This document shows, in pieces, positions 18,209-27,748 of a stretch of DNA of 41,823 bases (position 1 is its first letter; every line of letters starts with the position of its first letter). Source of the DNA: Methylobacter sp. BlB1. GTDB taxonomy: Bacteria; Pseudomonadota; Gammaproteobacteria; Methylococcales; Methylomonadaceae. The notes beneath the pieces are model-generated. The model was not told the DNA's origin and made no database searches. It saw nothing but the letters and a program-made list of their open reading frames with translations. The translations under genes were made by a program, and so were the position numbers. The stretch is from assembly GCF_015476545.1 (NCBI RefSeq), contig NZ_JADMKV010000040.1:1-41823 (forward strand), given 5' to 3'.

Positions 18209-18694
18209 ATGGCTGTTGATATGTTTATTAAAATCGGCGATGTGAAAGGTGAATCGCGCGATAAAACGCACAAGGATGAGATTGACGTTTTGGCATGGAG
18301 CTGGGGGATGTCGCAATCAGGCACCACGCATACAGGCGGCGGCGGCGGCGCTGGCAAAGTCAGCGTGCAGGATATATCGTTAACCAAATATGTCGATAAA
18401 TCTTCCGCGCCTTTGATCATGGCTTGCTGCAATGGCAAGCATTATCCCGAGGCCACACTGGTCGTGCGCAAAGCCGGCGAAACGCCTCTGGAATATATCG
18501 TGATCAAGATGAAGGAAGTCATCGTGACCTCTGTTAGCACGGGCGGCAGCGGCGGTGAAGACAGACTGACGGAAAATGTCAGCCTGAACTTCGCTGAATT
18601 CGAATACGCCTACCAGCCTCAAAAAGCGGACGGTTCAAAAGACGGCGGCGCGATTGAGACTAAATGGAATATCGCTGAAAACGTAAAAATCTAA
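18209..18694 (+). CDS. hcp: Hcp (TssD), tube protein
   Basis: Hcp forms the hexameric rings of the inner tube and can carry small effectors in its lumen. The 161-residue protein starts MAVDMFIKIGDVKGESRDK and has the WSWGMSQSGTTHTGGGGGAGKV loop region (about residues 30-50), both typical of Hcp1-like members. A strong Shine-Dalgarno sequence (AAAGGAGAG) precedes the ATG. A factor-independent terminator follows directly, consistent with high, separate expression of the tube subunit. Confidence 0.97.
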   Translation: MAVDMFIKIGDVKGESRDKTHKDEIDVLAWSWGMSQSGTTHTGGGGGAGKVSVQDISLTKYVDKSSAPLIMACCNGKHYPEATLVVRKAGETPLEYIVIKMKEVIVTSVSTGGSGGEDRLTENVSLNFAEFEYAYQPQKADGSKDGGAIETKWNIAENVKI

Positions 18695-18703
18695 AGTCGG
18701 GAG

Positions 18704-18736
18704 CGCGAAGAAGGCATATCCTTCTTCGCGTTTTTT
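18704..18736 (+). terminator. Rho-independent terminator after hcp
   Basis: A perfect 11-bp stem, CGCGAAGAAGG (18704-18714) with CCTTCTTCGCG (18720-18730), has a 5-nt CATAT loop and is followed by six T residues (18731-18736). It lies 10 nt after the hcp stop and before tagJ. It probably stops most transcripts after hcp and lets a fraction through to tagJ-tssE-tssF-tssG-tssH, giving tube protein excess over baseplate parts. Confidence 0.9.
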
Positions 18737-18781
18737 ACGGCTAACAAATTCAAAGCGTTTTTATCAGCAGCAGGAAAGTTT

Positions 18782-19576
18782 ATGAACCTTGCAGAGCAGC
18801 ATTTACAGGAAGGCCGGCTTCAGGAAGCGCTGGCTGAATTACAAAATCAGGTTCGTAAAGACCCTGCCAATCCTAAACTCAGAACATTTCTATTTCAGCT
18901 TTTGTCGATTCTCGGCGAATGGGATCGCGCACTGACGCAACTGAATGTGGCGGGCGAGCTCGATGCGGCGAATCTGCCTATGGTGCAGACTTACAGGGAA
19001 GCTATTCGATGCGAAGTTTTGCGCAAGGATATCTTCTCAGGCCATAAAACGCCTGTGGTTTTTGGTGAGCCGGCACAGTGGATCGCGCTGCTTCAGGAAG
19101 CGCTTAAACTGAACGCCGACAATCGGTTCGCGGAAGCGAGAAATCTGCGCGATCAGGCTTTTGACCTGGCGCCCGCAACGCCGGGATCAATCAACAGCAA
19201 TGCCTTTAACTGGATAGCCGATGCCGACACCCGCCTGGGGCCCATGCTGGAAGCGATAGTCAATGGTCATTATTACTGGGTTCCATTCCATCAGATTCAC
19301 GAGATTCATATTGAGGAACCGGCCGATCTGCGCGATTTTGCCTGGATGCCGGCGCATTTCGTCTGGGCGAACGGCGGCGAAGCCTTCGGCTTGATCCCAA
19401 CACGTTATCCCGGTTCCGAAACCGCCAATGATCCGGCAATACGTCTGGCCCGCAAGACGCAGTGGCTGGAGCAGGCTGAAGAATCATTCATCGGCTTGGG
19501 GCAACGGTTATTGAGTACGGACGAAAACGACTATGCGCTAATGGATGTCCGTGAAATTAAATTTAATATTGACTAA
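18782..19576 (+). CDS. tagJ: TagJ (ImpE family), ClpV-associated accessory protein
   Basis: The 264-residue protein belongs to the ImpE/TagJ family. In Pseudomonas, TagJ (HsiE1) binds ClpV and the TssB sheath protein and assists sheath recycling. The N-terminal half is TPR-like: LQEGRLQEALAELQNQVR, then the NPKLRTFLFQLLSILGEWDR segment. The C-terminal half has the family's WIADADTRLGPMLEAIVNG and YYWVPFHQIHEI motifs. Its place between hcp and tssE marks an H1-like (i3-type) locus. The Shine-Dalgarno sequence AGGAAAG lies upstream of the ATG. It comes just after the hcp terminator. Confidence 0.92.
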   Translation: MNLAEQHLQEGRLQEALAELQNQVRKDPANPKLRTFLFQLLSILGEWDRALTQLNVAGELDAANLPMVQTYREAIRCEVLRKDIFSGHKTPVVFGEPAQWIALLQEALKLNADNRFAEARNLRDQAFDLAPATPGSINSNAFNWIADADTRLGPMLEAIVNGHYYWVPFHQIHEIHIEEPADLRDFAWMPAHFVWANGGEAFGLIPTRYPGSETANDPAIRLARKTQWLEQAEESFIGLGQRLLSTDENDYALMDVREIKFNID

Positions 19577-19665
19577 TCGCCAACCTATCTTTATTCGAAC
19601 GCAACCTTGAACGCTTCTTGCCCGCTTTTTTATCCCGCATGGGGTGCCTGTAGAGAATAAAAACC

Positions 19666-20169
19666 ATGGCCGAGCTAACCCAGAAAGAACGTTTGCAGCC
19701 TTCGCTATTGGATCGGCTGACCGACGACGCGCCCGATAAGACTCAGGAATCGCGCGAACAGCGCGTCTTGTCGCTGAGCCGGTTGCGGCAGGGCGTATTG
19801 AGAGATATGGGCTGGCTGTTGAATACAGGCCGTTTGGCTGCGGTCGAGAATCTCGATGATTATCCTTTAGTCGCCGGTTCAGTAATCAACTACGGCATTC
19901 CCGATCTGGCCGGCACAACGTTATCGGGCGCCGATGTGCAGGAAATAGAGCGTTGCGTCCGACAGGCCATTTGGGATTTTGAGCCTCGAATCCTGCGCGA
20001 TTCGGTCAAGGTCACGGTGACCGCTTCGGATGACCGGATGAATCACAATGCCATGACCTTCGACATAGAAGGCGATCTTTGGGCGCAACCGTTACCGTTG
20101 CGCCTCTACCTTAGAACAGAACTCGATCTTGAGACCGGCAACATGGAAATCATGGACAGAGGAGGCTAG
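19666..20169 (+). CDS. tssE: TssE, gp25-like baseplate protein
   Basis: TssE is a gp25/lysozyme-like wedge protein that, with TssF and TssG, joins the baseplate to the first sheath ring. The 167-residue protein has LQPSLLDRLTDD near the N-terminus, RLRQGVLRDMGWLLNT, YPLVAGSVINYGIPDLAG and a central Glu-rich helix (DVQEIERCVRQAIWDFEPRI) typical of the family. The next gene begins 2 nt after its stop, and the ribosome-binding site of that gene lies inside the tssE 3' end. Confidence 0.94.
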   Translation: MAELTQKERLQPSLLDRLTDDAPDKTQESREQRVLSLSRLRQGVLRDMGWLLNTGRLAAVENLDDYPLVAGSVINYGIPDLAGTTLSGADVQEIERCVRQAIWDFEPRILRDSVKVTVTASDDRMNHNAMTFDIEGDLWAQPLPLRLYLRTELDLETGNMEIMDRGG

Positions 20170-20171
20170 CT

Positions 20172-22046
20172 GTGGATCCTCGCTTACTGAAATACTACAA
20201 CCGCGAGTTGCAGCATATCCGCGAAATGGGCGGCGAATTCGCGCGCGAATTTCCCAAGATTGCCGGCAGGCTGGGTCTGGACGAATTCGAATGCGCAGAT
20301 CCTTACGTGGAGCGTCTTCTGGAAGGCTTCGCATTCATGGCGGCGCGTGTCCAGCTCAAGGTCGATGCAGAGTTTCCGCGCTTTACCCAGCATCTGCTGG
20401 AAATGGTCTATCCGCATTATCTGGCGCCTACGCCGTCCATGACGGTCGTGCAGTTTCAGCCGGATCTGTCCGAGGGGGCGCTCAACGAAGGATTTCCGAT
20501 CCTTCGGGAGACCGCTTTGCGCAGCCAGATCGGCAAAGGCGAGCAGACCGCCTGCGAATACCGCACGGCCCACGATCTGACTTTATGGCCTTTGGAACTG
20601 GTGGAAGCTGAATATCTGCCCGGTGCCGGCGCCGTCGCCAACCTCGGCGTATCGAGCCTGCCCGGACTGAAAGCCGGCATCCGATTGCGCCTGAGAACGA
20701 CGGCGGGACTGAAATTCAACCAGATCGCCCTGAATAATCTGCCGCTCTATCTGCGCGGTGTCGGCGAATTGCCCATGCAGATTTATGAACAGATACTGGC
20801 GAATGCGATTGCCGTAGTCGTGCAGCCGACCCAACGGCCTGCCGCCTGGCAACACGTCATCAAGAACGCCGCCGTTCAGCCGCTGGGATTTGAAGACAAT
20901 CAGGCGCTGCTGCCTTATGTCTCGCGTTCATTCCAGGGCTATCGGTTACTGCAGGAGTATTTTGCCTTTCCCGAGCGTTTTATGTTCGTTGAATTGACGC
21001 AGTTGCAGGAAGCCGTGCGGCAGTGCGCCGACAACGAACTGGACATCATCATCCTGCTCAATCGCAGCAACCCCCGGTTGATCAATTCGGTCGATGCGTC
21101 ACGGTTTGCCTTGTTCTGTACGCCGGCCGTCAATATCTTTCCCAAAAGGACCGACCGGATTCATTTGACCAATCAAACCGCCGAATATCATGTCGTTCCC
21201 GACCGGACCCGGCCATTGGATTATGAAGTTTATCAGGTGAAGGAAGTTACGGGTTTCGGCGGCACAGCCGATGATAAGCAGGAATTCCTGCCTTTTTATC
21301 AAGCCAGCGCCGATGCCAGGCACAAGCATAAGAGAGCCTACTATACGCTACACCGGGCGCCGCGCGTCATTTCGTCCAAGCTACGGCAATACGGCCCCCG
21401 CTCCAGCTATACCGGCAATGAAATATATATCTCGTTGGTAGATGCCAATGAGGCGCCTTTTAGAAGCGAGCTGAAGCAGCTCGGCCTTGCCACGCTGTGC
21501 ACGAACCGCGATTTGCCGCTGCAGTTGCCCATCGGCGTAGGAGCGACTGATTTTACGATTCAGACCGGCGCTCCGGTTCAATCCATACGGTGCCTATCGG
21601 GGCCGACCAAGCCGCGCCCGTCCAATGCGCATAAGGATACCGCATGGAAACTGATTAGCCATCTGTCGCTGAACTATTTATCGATCGTCGATAACGACGA
21701 AAAAGAAGGCGCCATGGCGTTTCGTAACCTGCTGTCGTTGTATGGCGACAGTGATCCAGGCTCTCGCAAGCAGATCGAGGGCGTGTTATCGATTCAATCC
21801 AAGTCCATCGTCCGCCGTATCAATACCAAAGGGCCGATCGTGTTCGGGCGCGGTTTGGAAGTATTGATCAATGTCGATGAGTCGGCCTTTGAGGGGAGCG
21901 GCGTATTCTTGCTGGGCACCGTGCTGGAGCAGTTCTTCGCTCAGTATGTATCAATCAATTCATTTACGGAAACGGTGCTGAAAACCAGCGACCGGGGCGA
22001 GGTAATGCGATGGCCGACGAGAATCGGGCAACGCCACATCCTCTAG
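20172..22046 (+). CDS. tssF: TssF, baseplate wedge protein
   Basis: TssF is the large wedge subunit. The 624-residue protein begins with the family signature LLKYYNRELQHIREMGGEF and continues with FARE-FPKIAGRLGL, PYVERLLEGFAFMAARVQ and LLEMVYPHYLAPTPSM. The start is GTG at 20172, supported by GGAGG 6 nt upstream. Its 3' end overlaps tssG by 37 nt, so the two genes share coding sequence and are likely coupled in translation. Confidence 0.96.
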   Translation: MDPRLLKYYNRELQHIREMGGEFAREFPKIAGRLGLDEFECADPYVERLLEGFAFMAARVQLKVDAEFPRFTQHLLEMVYPHYLAPTPSMTVVQFQPDLSEGALNEGFPILRETALRSQIGKGEQTACEYRTAHDLTLWPLELVEAEYLPGAGAVANLGVSSLPGLKAGIRLRLRTTAGLKFNQIALNNLPLYLRGVGELPMQIYEQILANAIAVVVQPTQRPAAWQHVIKNAAVQPLGFEDNQALLPYVSRSFQGYRLLQEYFAFPERFMFVELTQLQEAVRQCADNELDIIILLNRSNPRLINSVDASRFALFCTPAVNIFPKRTDRIHLTNQTAEYHVVPDRTRPLDYEVYQVKEVTGFGGTADDKQEFLPFYQASADARHKHKRAYYTLHRAPRVISSKLRQYGPRSSYTGNEIYISLVDANEAPFRSELKQLGLATLCTNRDLPLQLPIGVGATDFTIQTGAPVQSIRCLSGPTKPRPSNAHKDTAWKLISHLSLNYLSIVDNDEKEGAMAFRNLLSLYGDSDPGSRKQIEGVLSIQSKSIVRRINTKGPIVFGRGLEVLINVDESAFEGSGVFLLGTVLEQFFAQYVSINSFTETVLKTSDRGEVMRWPTRIGQRHIL

Positions 22047-23044
22047 AAGAGTCACTGAGCAAAGCGCCGTATAAATACGGCTTTTTCCAGCTGATGCGCC
22101 TTCTGGAGTGCGCCTATAAGGACAAGCCCCGGTTGGGCCATTCGGCCCGCCCCGTCGATGATCCGATCAGGCTGGGGCAGGAAGTGTCGCTGTCGTTCGA
22201 ATCCTCCACGCTCAGTTCATTCACGCCGGGTGAGGACGGACTTCCTCCGCGGCTGACCGGGCGCTTCTTGGGTCTGTTCGGCACCAATGGGCCGCTGCCT
22301 CTGCATCTGACCGAATACGTTCGCGAAAGAATTCATCATTACCGCGATCATACGTTGGCGCGTTTTGCCGACATATTCCACCATCGCATGCTGTGCCTGT
22401 TTTATCGCGCCTGGGCCGACACGGAGCCCGTCGTCAGTTTCGATCGGCCCGAATCCGACCGCTTTTCCGGTTATATCGGCTCGCTGGCCGGGCTGGGCCT
22501 GGAATCCCTGCACGAGCGCGATGCCATGCCCGATCTGGCCAAGTTCTACTATACGGGCTACTTGTCCTGCCAGGCCAAACATGCCGAAGGGCTGAGGGCC
22601 ATGCTGGCGGACTATTTCAGGTTGACGGTCGGCATCGAAGAATTCGTCGGCGAATGGCTGGATATCCAGGAATCGGACTTGACGCGCCTGGGCGAGACGC
22701 CCAGAACCGGCGAATTAGGCATGTCGGCGATTTTGGGATCGCGGGTCTGGTCATGCCAGCATAAGTTCCGAATCCGCCTGGGACCGTTGAGCCTGGCGGA
22801 ATACCAGAGCCTGTTGCCGAACGGCTACAGGATCGGGCAGTTAATAGCGATAGTCCGCAATTACATAGGCGACGAACTGGTCTGGGATGTCAATCTGGTC
22901 CTGAAAAAAGAACAAGTGCCGGGCGCGCGGCTGGACGGACAGACGGGGCTGGGCTGGACAAGCTGGCTGGGCGAGCGGCATGAGAATACAGATGCTGACG
23001 ATTTGATGCTGAATCCTTTCTGGGGCAGCCTGGGCGCAGCGTAA
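22010..23044 (+). CDS. tssG: TssG, baseplate wedge protein
   Basis: TssG completes the (TssF)2-TssG wedge. The 344-residue protein has the expected YGFFQLMRLLECA segment near the N-terminus, LTGRFLGLFGTNGPLPLHLTEY in the first third, and a central HRMLCLFYRAWADTEP motif. The ATG at 22010 has GAGGTAA upstream, inside the end of tssF. It is followed by clpV after 34 nt. Confidence 0.96.
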   Translation: MADENRATPHPLEESLSKAPYKYGFFQLMRLLECAYKDKPRLGHSARPVDDPIRLGQEVSLSFESSTLSSFTPGEDGLPPRLTGRFLGLFGTNGPLPLHLTEYVRERIHHYRDHTLARFADIFHHRMLCLFYRAWADTEPVVSFDRPESDRFSGYIGSLAGLGLESLHERDAMPDLAKFYYTGYLSCQAKHAEGLRAMLADYFRLTVGIEEFVGEWLDIQESDLTRLGETPRTGELGMSAILGSRVWSCQHKFRIRLGPLSLAEYQSLLPNGYRIGQLIAIVRNYIGDELVWDVNLVLKKEQVPGARLDGQTGLGWTSWLGERHENTDADDLMLNPFWGSLGAA

Positions 23045-23078
23045 GCACAATAAAAACAAACAAATTGGGAGACGTGAA

Positions 23079-25811
23079 ATGTCAGACATCAGTCGTGTGG
23101 CGCTGTTCGGGAAGCTGAACAGCGTCTGTTACAAAGCGATAGAAGGCGCAACCGTATTTTGCAAGATGCGCGGCAATCCCTATGTGGAACTGGTGCACTG
23201 GCTGCATCAGATTCTGCAGCTGCAGGATTCTGATCTGCATAAAATCATCCGTCAGTTCAATCTCGATCCCTCCCGGCTGGCCAAGGACTTTACCGATGCG
23301 CTCGACCGGTTGCCCCGGGGCTCCACGTCCATTTCCGATCTGTCTTCGCATGTCGAGGAAGCTGTCGAACGCGGCTGGGTATACGGCACGCTGATGTTCG
23401 GCGAATCGCAAGTCCGCTCGGGGCATCTGGTCGTCGGCATTCTGAAAACCAAAGGGCTGACGCATGCCCTGCAAGGCATCTCCAGGGAATTCGACAAGAT
23501 CAAGCCTGAGACTCTGACCGAACGTTTTGCCGAAATCGTCAGCGGCTCGCCGGAAGAAGGCCTGCGCGCCAGCGACGGCTTTCAGGTCGGCGGCGGCGCC
23601 GTTCCGGGCGAGGCCAGCGGCGCCATGTCGCCGGCGCAGATGGGCAAGCAGGAAGCCTTGAAGCAGTTTACGGTCGATCTGACCGAGCAGGCGCGGCAAG
23701 GCAAAATGGACCCGATCGTCGGGCGCGACGAGGAAATTCGCCAGGTCATCGATATCCTGATGCGCCGCCGCCAGAACAATCCGATCCTGACCGGCGAGGC
23801 CGGCGTCGGCAAGACGGCTGTCGTCGAAGGTTTTGCGCAGAAAATCGTCGCAGGCGACGTGCCGCCGCCCTTGCGCGATGTGTCGCTGCGCACGCTCGAT
23901 GTCGGCTTGCTGCAAGCCGGCGCCAGCATGAAAGGCGAATTCGAAAACCGCCTGCGCCAGGTCATAGAAGAAGTTCAGTCCTCGGAAAAACCGATCATCC
24001 TGTTCATCGATGAAGCCCATACCTTGGTCGGAGCGGGCGGAGCAGCCGGCACCGGCGATGCGGCCAATCTGCTGAAGCCGGCTCTGGCGCGCGGTACGCT
24101 GCGCACAGTCGCCGCGACAACCTGGGCCGAATACAAAAAGCACATCGAAAAAGACCCAGCCCTGACGCGCCGCTTCCAGGTCGTGCAGGTCAACGAGCCG
24201 AGCGAGGAAAAGGCCATTCTGATGATGCGCGGCGTGGCGTCGGTCATGGAAAAACACCATCAGGTGCAGGTGCTCGATGAGGCATTGGAAGCGGCGGTCC
24301 GATTGTCGCACCGCTACATTCCGGCCCGCCAGTTGCCCGATAAATCAGTCAGCCTGCTCGATACGGCTTCGGCCCGCGTCGCGATCAGCCAGCATGCCGT
24401 ACCGGCCGAGGTGGACGACTGCCGCAAACGCATCGCGGCGCTGGAAACCGAACTGGCCATTATCGGCCGCGAGAAAGCGGTCGGCATCGACATCAAGGAC
24501 CGCGAAACGGTCGCCGCTGAAAAGCTCGGTGCGGAAAAAGAGCGCCTGAGCAAACTGGAAACACGCTGGAATGCCGAGCGCGAACTGGTCAAAAGCATAC
24601 TCGATATCCGCAAGCAGTTGCGCGATCAGACCGGCAAAGTGGAAGGCACCGACAGCCCGCTTGAAAAAGCCGCCGACCGGATGGCCGAAGCCGAATCCGC
24701 CCCAGCAACGGCAAGTGTGCCGCGCGAACAGTTGCTGGAAGAACTGAAAACCTTGCAGGCGAAACTGCATGAACTGCAAGGCGAAACGCCGCTGATCCTG
24801 CCCAGCGTCGACGCGCAGGCCGTTGCCTCCGTGGTCGGCGACTGGACCGGCATTCCGGTCGGCCGCATGGTTAAAAACGAAATCGAAACCATTCTGCATC
24901 TGGCCGACAACCTGGAACAGCGCATCATCGGCCAGCGCCATGCCCTGGACATGATCGCCCGAAGAATCCAGACCTCGCGCGCCGGCCTCGACAATCCCAA
25001 CAAGCCCATCGGCGTCTTCATGCTGGCCGGCACCTCCGGCGTCGGCAAGACCGAAACGGCGCTGGCCCTGGCCGAAGCCTTGTACGGCGGCGAGCAGAAC
25101 GTCATCACCATCAACATGAGCGAATATCAGGAAGCGCACACCGTATCGACCCTGAAAGGCGCGCCTCCGGGTTATGTCGGCTACGGCGAAGGCGGCGTGC
25201 TGACCGAAGCGGTCCGGCGGCGTCCTTACAGCGTCGTGCTGCTGGATGAGGTCGAAAAAGCCCATCCCGATGTGCATGAGATTTTCTTCCAGGTCTTCGA
25301 CAAGGGCTGGATGGAAGACGGCGAGGGCAGGGTCATCGATTTCAAGAATACATTGATTCTGCTGACGACGAACGCCGGCACCGACCTGATCGCAGGACTG
25401 TGCCGCGATCCGGAACTGATGCCGGAACCGGAAGGCATTGCCAAGGCGCTGCGGGAACCGCTGCTGAAAGTGTTCCCGCCGGCCCTGCTCGGCCGTCTGG
25501 TCGTGATTCCTTATTATCCGCTCAGCGACGAAATGATCGGCGCGATCGCCCGCCTGCAGCTCGGCCGGATCAAGAAGCGCATCGCTGAAAGCCACAAGGT
25601 GCCGTTCACTTACGACGATGACGTGATCAAGCTGATCGCGAGCCGCTGCACCGAAGTCGAAAGCGGCGGCCGCATGATCGATGCGATTTTGACCAATACC
25701 GTGTTGCCGCGGATCAGCGAGGAGTTTTTAACACGGATGATGGAAGGCAAACCGATCGAGCGGGTTCATGTGAGCGTGCAGGATGGGGATTTTGGGTACG
25801 GGTTTGAGTAG
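23079..25811 (+). CDS. clpV: TssH/ClpV, AAA+ sheath disassembly ATPase
   Basis: ClpV is the hexameric AAA+ unfoldase that dismantles contracted TssB/C sheath. The 910-residue protein has an N-terminal Clp_N-like domain (1-165). The first AAA+ module carries Walker A GEAGVGKT (242-249) and Walker [11 protein letters not shown] coiled-coil middle region spans about 440-590. The second AAA+ module carries Walker A GTSGVGKT (651-658) and [11 protein letters not shown]. Both ATPase sites look intact. The Shine-Dalgarno sequence GGGAGA lies upstream of the ATG. It is the last gene of the main structural operon; the genes downstream change in base composition. Confidence 0.97.
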   Translation: MSDISRVALFGKLNSVCYKAIEGATVFCKMRGNPYVELVHWLHQILQLQDSDLHKIIRQFNLDPSRLAKDFTDALDRLPRGSTSISDLSSHVEEAVERGWVYGTLMFGESQVRSGHLVVGILKTKGLTHALQGISREFDKIKPETLTERFAEIVSGSPEEGLRASDGFQVGGGAVPGEASGAMSPAQMGKQEALKQFTVDLTEQARQGKMDPIVGRDEEIRQVIDILMRRRQNNPILTGEAGVGKTAVVEGFAQKIVAGDVPPPLRDVSLRTLDVGLLQAGASMKGEFENRLRQVIEEVQSSEKPIILFIDEAHTLVGAGGAAGTGDAANLLKPALARGTLRTVAATTWAEYKKHIEKDPALTRRFQVVQVNEPSEEKAILMMRGVASVMEKHHQVQVLDEALEAAVRLSHRYIPARQLPDKSVSLLDTASARVAISQHAVPAEVDDCRKRIAALETELAIIGREKAVGIDIKDRETVAAEKLGAEKERLSKLETRWNAERELVKSILDIRKQLRDQTGKVEGTDSPLEKAADRMAEAESAPATASVPREQLLEELKTLQAKLHELQGETPLILPSVDAQAVASVVGDWTGIPVGRMVKNEIETILHLADNLEQRIIGQRHALDMIARRIQTSRAGLDNPNKPIGVFMLAGTSGVGKTETALALAEALYGGEQNVITINMSEYQEAHTVSTLKGAPPGYVGYGEGGVLTEAVRRRPYSVVLLDEVEKAHPDVHEIFFQVFDKGWMEDGEGRVIDFKNTLILLTTNAGTDLIAGLCRDPELMPEPEGIAKALREPLLKVFPPALLGRLVVIPYYPLSDEMIGAIARLQLGRIKKRIAESHKVPFTYDDDVIKLIASRCTEVESGGRMIDAILTNTVLPRISEEFLTRMMEGKPIERVHVSVQDGDFGYGFE

Positions 25812-25894
25812 ACTGTCCTATTATCAATAAACATAAATATAGTATGTGCTAACGAAAGAAGCGCATTTTTGGCTATCAACTTGAGGAAATCACT

Positions 25895-26212
25895 ATGACA
25901 GACTGGAGCGGGAAATATACTTACAATAAAATTGCTTACTCTGGACGCGAAATCCACCTTCAGGGTTTATTCAGAGGCTTTAGTATTGAGCGTATGATCG
26001 GCAAGGCCAAAGAAGGCCCATACTATTATTTTCTGGGCAATCCACATGATTCCGGTGCTTATACTTCTGATACGAAGGCTTTTTACACCACGCTATTGCA
26101 GTCGATAGCTACGCGCTGGGGTAATACTGGTAGCGTGCCTATTGGCGAAATCAATGCGCCCGGCGGTAAGACTGCCAATTACCGTGGCACTAGCATCTGG
26201 AACGGAGGCTGA
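25895..26212 (+). CDS. Orphan small protein downstream of clpV
   Basis: A 105-residue protein with no family I recognise. The ATG is well supported by GAGGAA upstream. It is rich in Tyr, Gly and Trp (N-terminal DWSGKYTYNKIAYSG, C-terminal YRGTSIWNGG), lacks a signal peptide and has no membrane segment. A hairpin with a T-run follows right after its stop, so it may be a single-gene unit or the tail of the clpV operon (83 nt away). A small T6SS-delivered or accessory protein is possible from position only. Confidence 0.6.
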   Translation: MTDWSGKYTYNKIAYSGREIHLQGLFRGFSIERMIGKAKEGPYYYFLGNPHDSGAYTSDTKAFYTTLLQSIATRWGNTGSVPIGEINAPGGKTANYRGTSIWNGG

Positions 26213-26222
26213 GAACTGTAGG

Positions 26223-26252
26223 GCGGATTTGCTGAAAGGCAATCCGCTTTTT
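26223..26252 (+). terminator. Repeat-family hairpin with T-run (copy A)
   Basis: The arms GCGGATTTGC (26223-26232) and GCAATCCGC (26239-26247) flank a TGAAAG loop, followed by five T residues. It follows the 105-aa gene by 10 nt and so can act as its terminator. The 24-nt hairpin core recurs exactly at 28420-28443, and a related form is at 30205-30223, so it belongs to a dispersed palindromic repeat family. Confidence 0.75.
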
Positions 26253-26321
26253 ACTGAAAGCTAAAGTGATCAAACAAATAGTTCTACCTATCTCTGCAGG
26301 GGGGGGTATGAAAAAATCATC

Positions 26322-26483
26322 ATGTCCACATCTATTCAAAGGCAATATGAAGCAAAAGGTGACTGGCCAAAATTTAAAAAATCAGAATGGGTGCAAACAG
26401 GAGTAGGCAGCTATGGGTATGGATGCGCGTGTTTGAGAGCAACAGTGAATAAGGAATCTCAAGAAATTATTGAAATTTTTTAA
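26322..26483 (+). pseudogene. DUF4087-like C-terminal remnant
   Basis: A 53-residue frame from ATG 26322 ends with WVQTGVGSYGYGCACLRATV and a short Glu/Ile-rich tail. The YGYGCACL stretch is characteristic, from memory, of the end of DUF4087 proteins, which are normally larger and secreted. A run of eight G residues at 26299-26306 lies just upstream. Reading through it with a one-base shift would join the frame beginning at GTG 26266 (which encodes LPISAGGG) to this one, suggesting either a broken gene or a tract prone to slippage. The N-terminal part of the family is absent. The 26484-26674 stretch downstream shows no further gene. Confidence 0.45.
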
Positions 26484-26674
26484 AGCTATTTCAAAACCAC
26501 TTTCAGTCTGCCGACATGATAAATCATTGGAAGAACCAAGTCCGCAAGGCGAATAGCGTGGTAGGGTTGGATTTGGATGGTAAACAGCTTCATCGTTTGC
26601 TTACTATTTATAGCAAAGTTGATGGTTAGAAAAGCGCAGCCCATCCAACGGGCTAAATAAAAGAAGAAAACCTC

Positions 26675-27058
26675 ATGTGTCCAGGTTTTCAATCTAATAG
26701 TCGCCCCGCTCCGCCAGTGGTCGCTCCGATAGAGCGCAACGGAATCCGTTATGAACAGGATATGCAAAGTTACGACCACGGTGGCGATCAGCCCGGAGGA
26801 TATCTGACTGCAATTGACGTGAAGACTGGGGAACGCCTTTGGATGGTGAAAGTTTATGAAGTATCGGATCAGTCCGAATCCGGTGTTGATAGCATAGGTA
26901 TTTATTTCAAAAGCATGGCCCTGATTCCGGGGCGTGATGCACTAGAAATTGAAGATGAAACTGGCAGACGCTTTATTTTTGATCTCATCAATAAAACTTC
27001 AGATCAAGTTTCCGAGACCCTGATAGATACGTTGGGGCCGATTAAAATTCCTCAATAG
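26675..27058 (+). CDS. Conserved small hypothetical protein
   Basis: A 127-residue soluble protein without signal peptide. The Pro-rich N-terminus (PAPPVVAP) leads into IERNGIRYEQ, then a GYLTAIDVKTGERLWMVKVYEV segment and an FKSMAL...LEIEDETGRRF segment. I recall this pattern from a widespread family of short proteobacterial proteins that resemble a single PQQ-like beta-propeller blade (T-G-x-x-L-W). The function is unknown. It lies among orphan genes between clpV and the second beta-barrel gene, where effector or immunity genes are often found, but nothing here proves either role. Confidence 0.6.
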   Translation: MCPGFQSNSRPAPPVVAPIERNGIRYEQDMQSYDHGGDQPGGYLTAIDVKTGERLWMVKVYEVSDQSESGVDSIGIYFKSMALIPGRDALEIEDETGRRFIFDLINKTSDQVSETLIDTLGPIKIPQ

Positions 27059-27157
27059 ATCAATGCATTTTGAGGTAAGTCGTTCTCTCTTAGAAAAATG
27101 GCTTCCCAACTTGAAGTAATTAATCATTAATGTTTTTAATGAGTTGCGGTGATCTCC

Positions 27158-27649
27158 ATGCGATTGTTCAATAATTTGAAATTAATTCTGGCTGTTATGC
27201 CTTTGCTATTCTTAAGTTTGACGCCAACTCCAGTTGTCTCCGAGGAATTAAATAAAATAGCAGGCAGAGAAGATTGTAAATTTATATCCCCGCCCGAGTG
27301 GCAAGACAGAATTGTTGTATGGGATGGAGGCTGTCAAAATGGGAAGGCACATGGGCAAGGTGTATTGCGAGCATACAAAGATGGGCTAAGTACGTTGCTT
27401 TTTTTAGGTAATCTTGAGCATGGTGAAATATCTTTAGGGGTTATTGATTGCGATGATGGCTATATTGCAGGGCAATTTTCTCATGGAGAATTATTGCCTG
27501 ATCTTGATCGCAATATCATTATCAACGCTTTTCGCAATGCGGCAACTGCGGCGAGGACCTACAGTAAACGGCTAAAGCGCCTGGGGAGCCAAGAATCTGC
27601 CTCGTTTTATCTGAAGAAAGCTGATGAATTAGAACATCAATTAGACTGA
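27158..27649 (+). CDS. Exported hypothetical protein, MORN-like motif
   Basis: From ATG 27158 the protein has 163 residues; an in-frame GTG at 27149 would add three. A hydrophobic N-terminus (LILAVMPLLFLSLTP) ending near VVSEE looks like a Sec signal peptide. The mature part contains WDGGCQNGKAHGQGVLRAYKDG, which resembles a MORN repeat, a Cys pair (Cys in the EDCKF and GGC segments) and an Ala/Arg-rich C-terminal helix. It is probably periplasmic. The family is not recognised beyond the MORN-like motif. The surrounding DNA is clearly more A+T-rich than the T6SS operon, suggesting separate acquisition. Confidence 0.6.
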   Translation: MRLFNNLKLILAVMPLLFLSLTPTPVVSEELNKIAGREDCKFISPPEWQDRIVVWDGGCQNGKAHGQGVLRAYKDGLSTLLFLGNLEHGEISLGVIDCDDGYIAGQFSHGELLPDLDRNIIINAFRNAATAARTYSKRLKRLGSQESASFYLKKADELEHQLD

Positions 27650-27748
27650 TGCCGTAGCCGATAGAAGCACAATGGGCAAAGTTTTATACTTTGCATTGGG
27701 ATGTTTTGAGAAAATTGCGTGGAGAGCAAAAGTCAGTGATGTCTTTAA

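Noticed and set aside
23082-25595. Long leftward open frames (409 and 416 aa) opposite clpV
   Set aside because: They are antisense shadows of the high-GC clpV coding sequence. Their translations are rich in Gln, Arg, His, Asp and Phe with no domain, while the rightward frame is an unmistakable ClpV.
26486-26779. Leftward 97-aa frame in the orphan patch
   Set aside because: It overlaps the well-supported 26675-27058 gene, has no recognisable domain and no clear ribosome-binding site.
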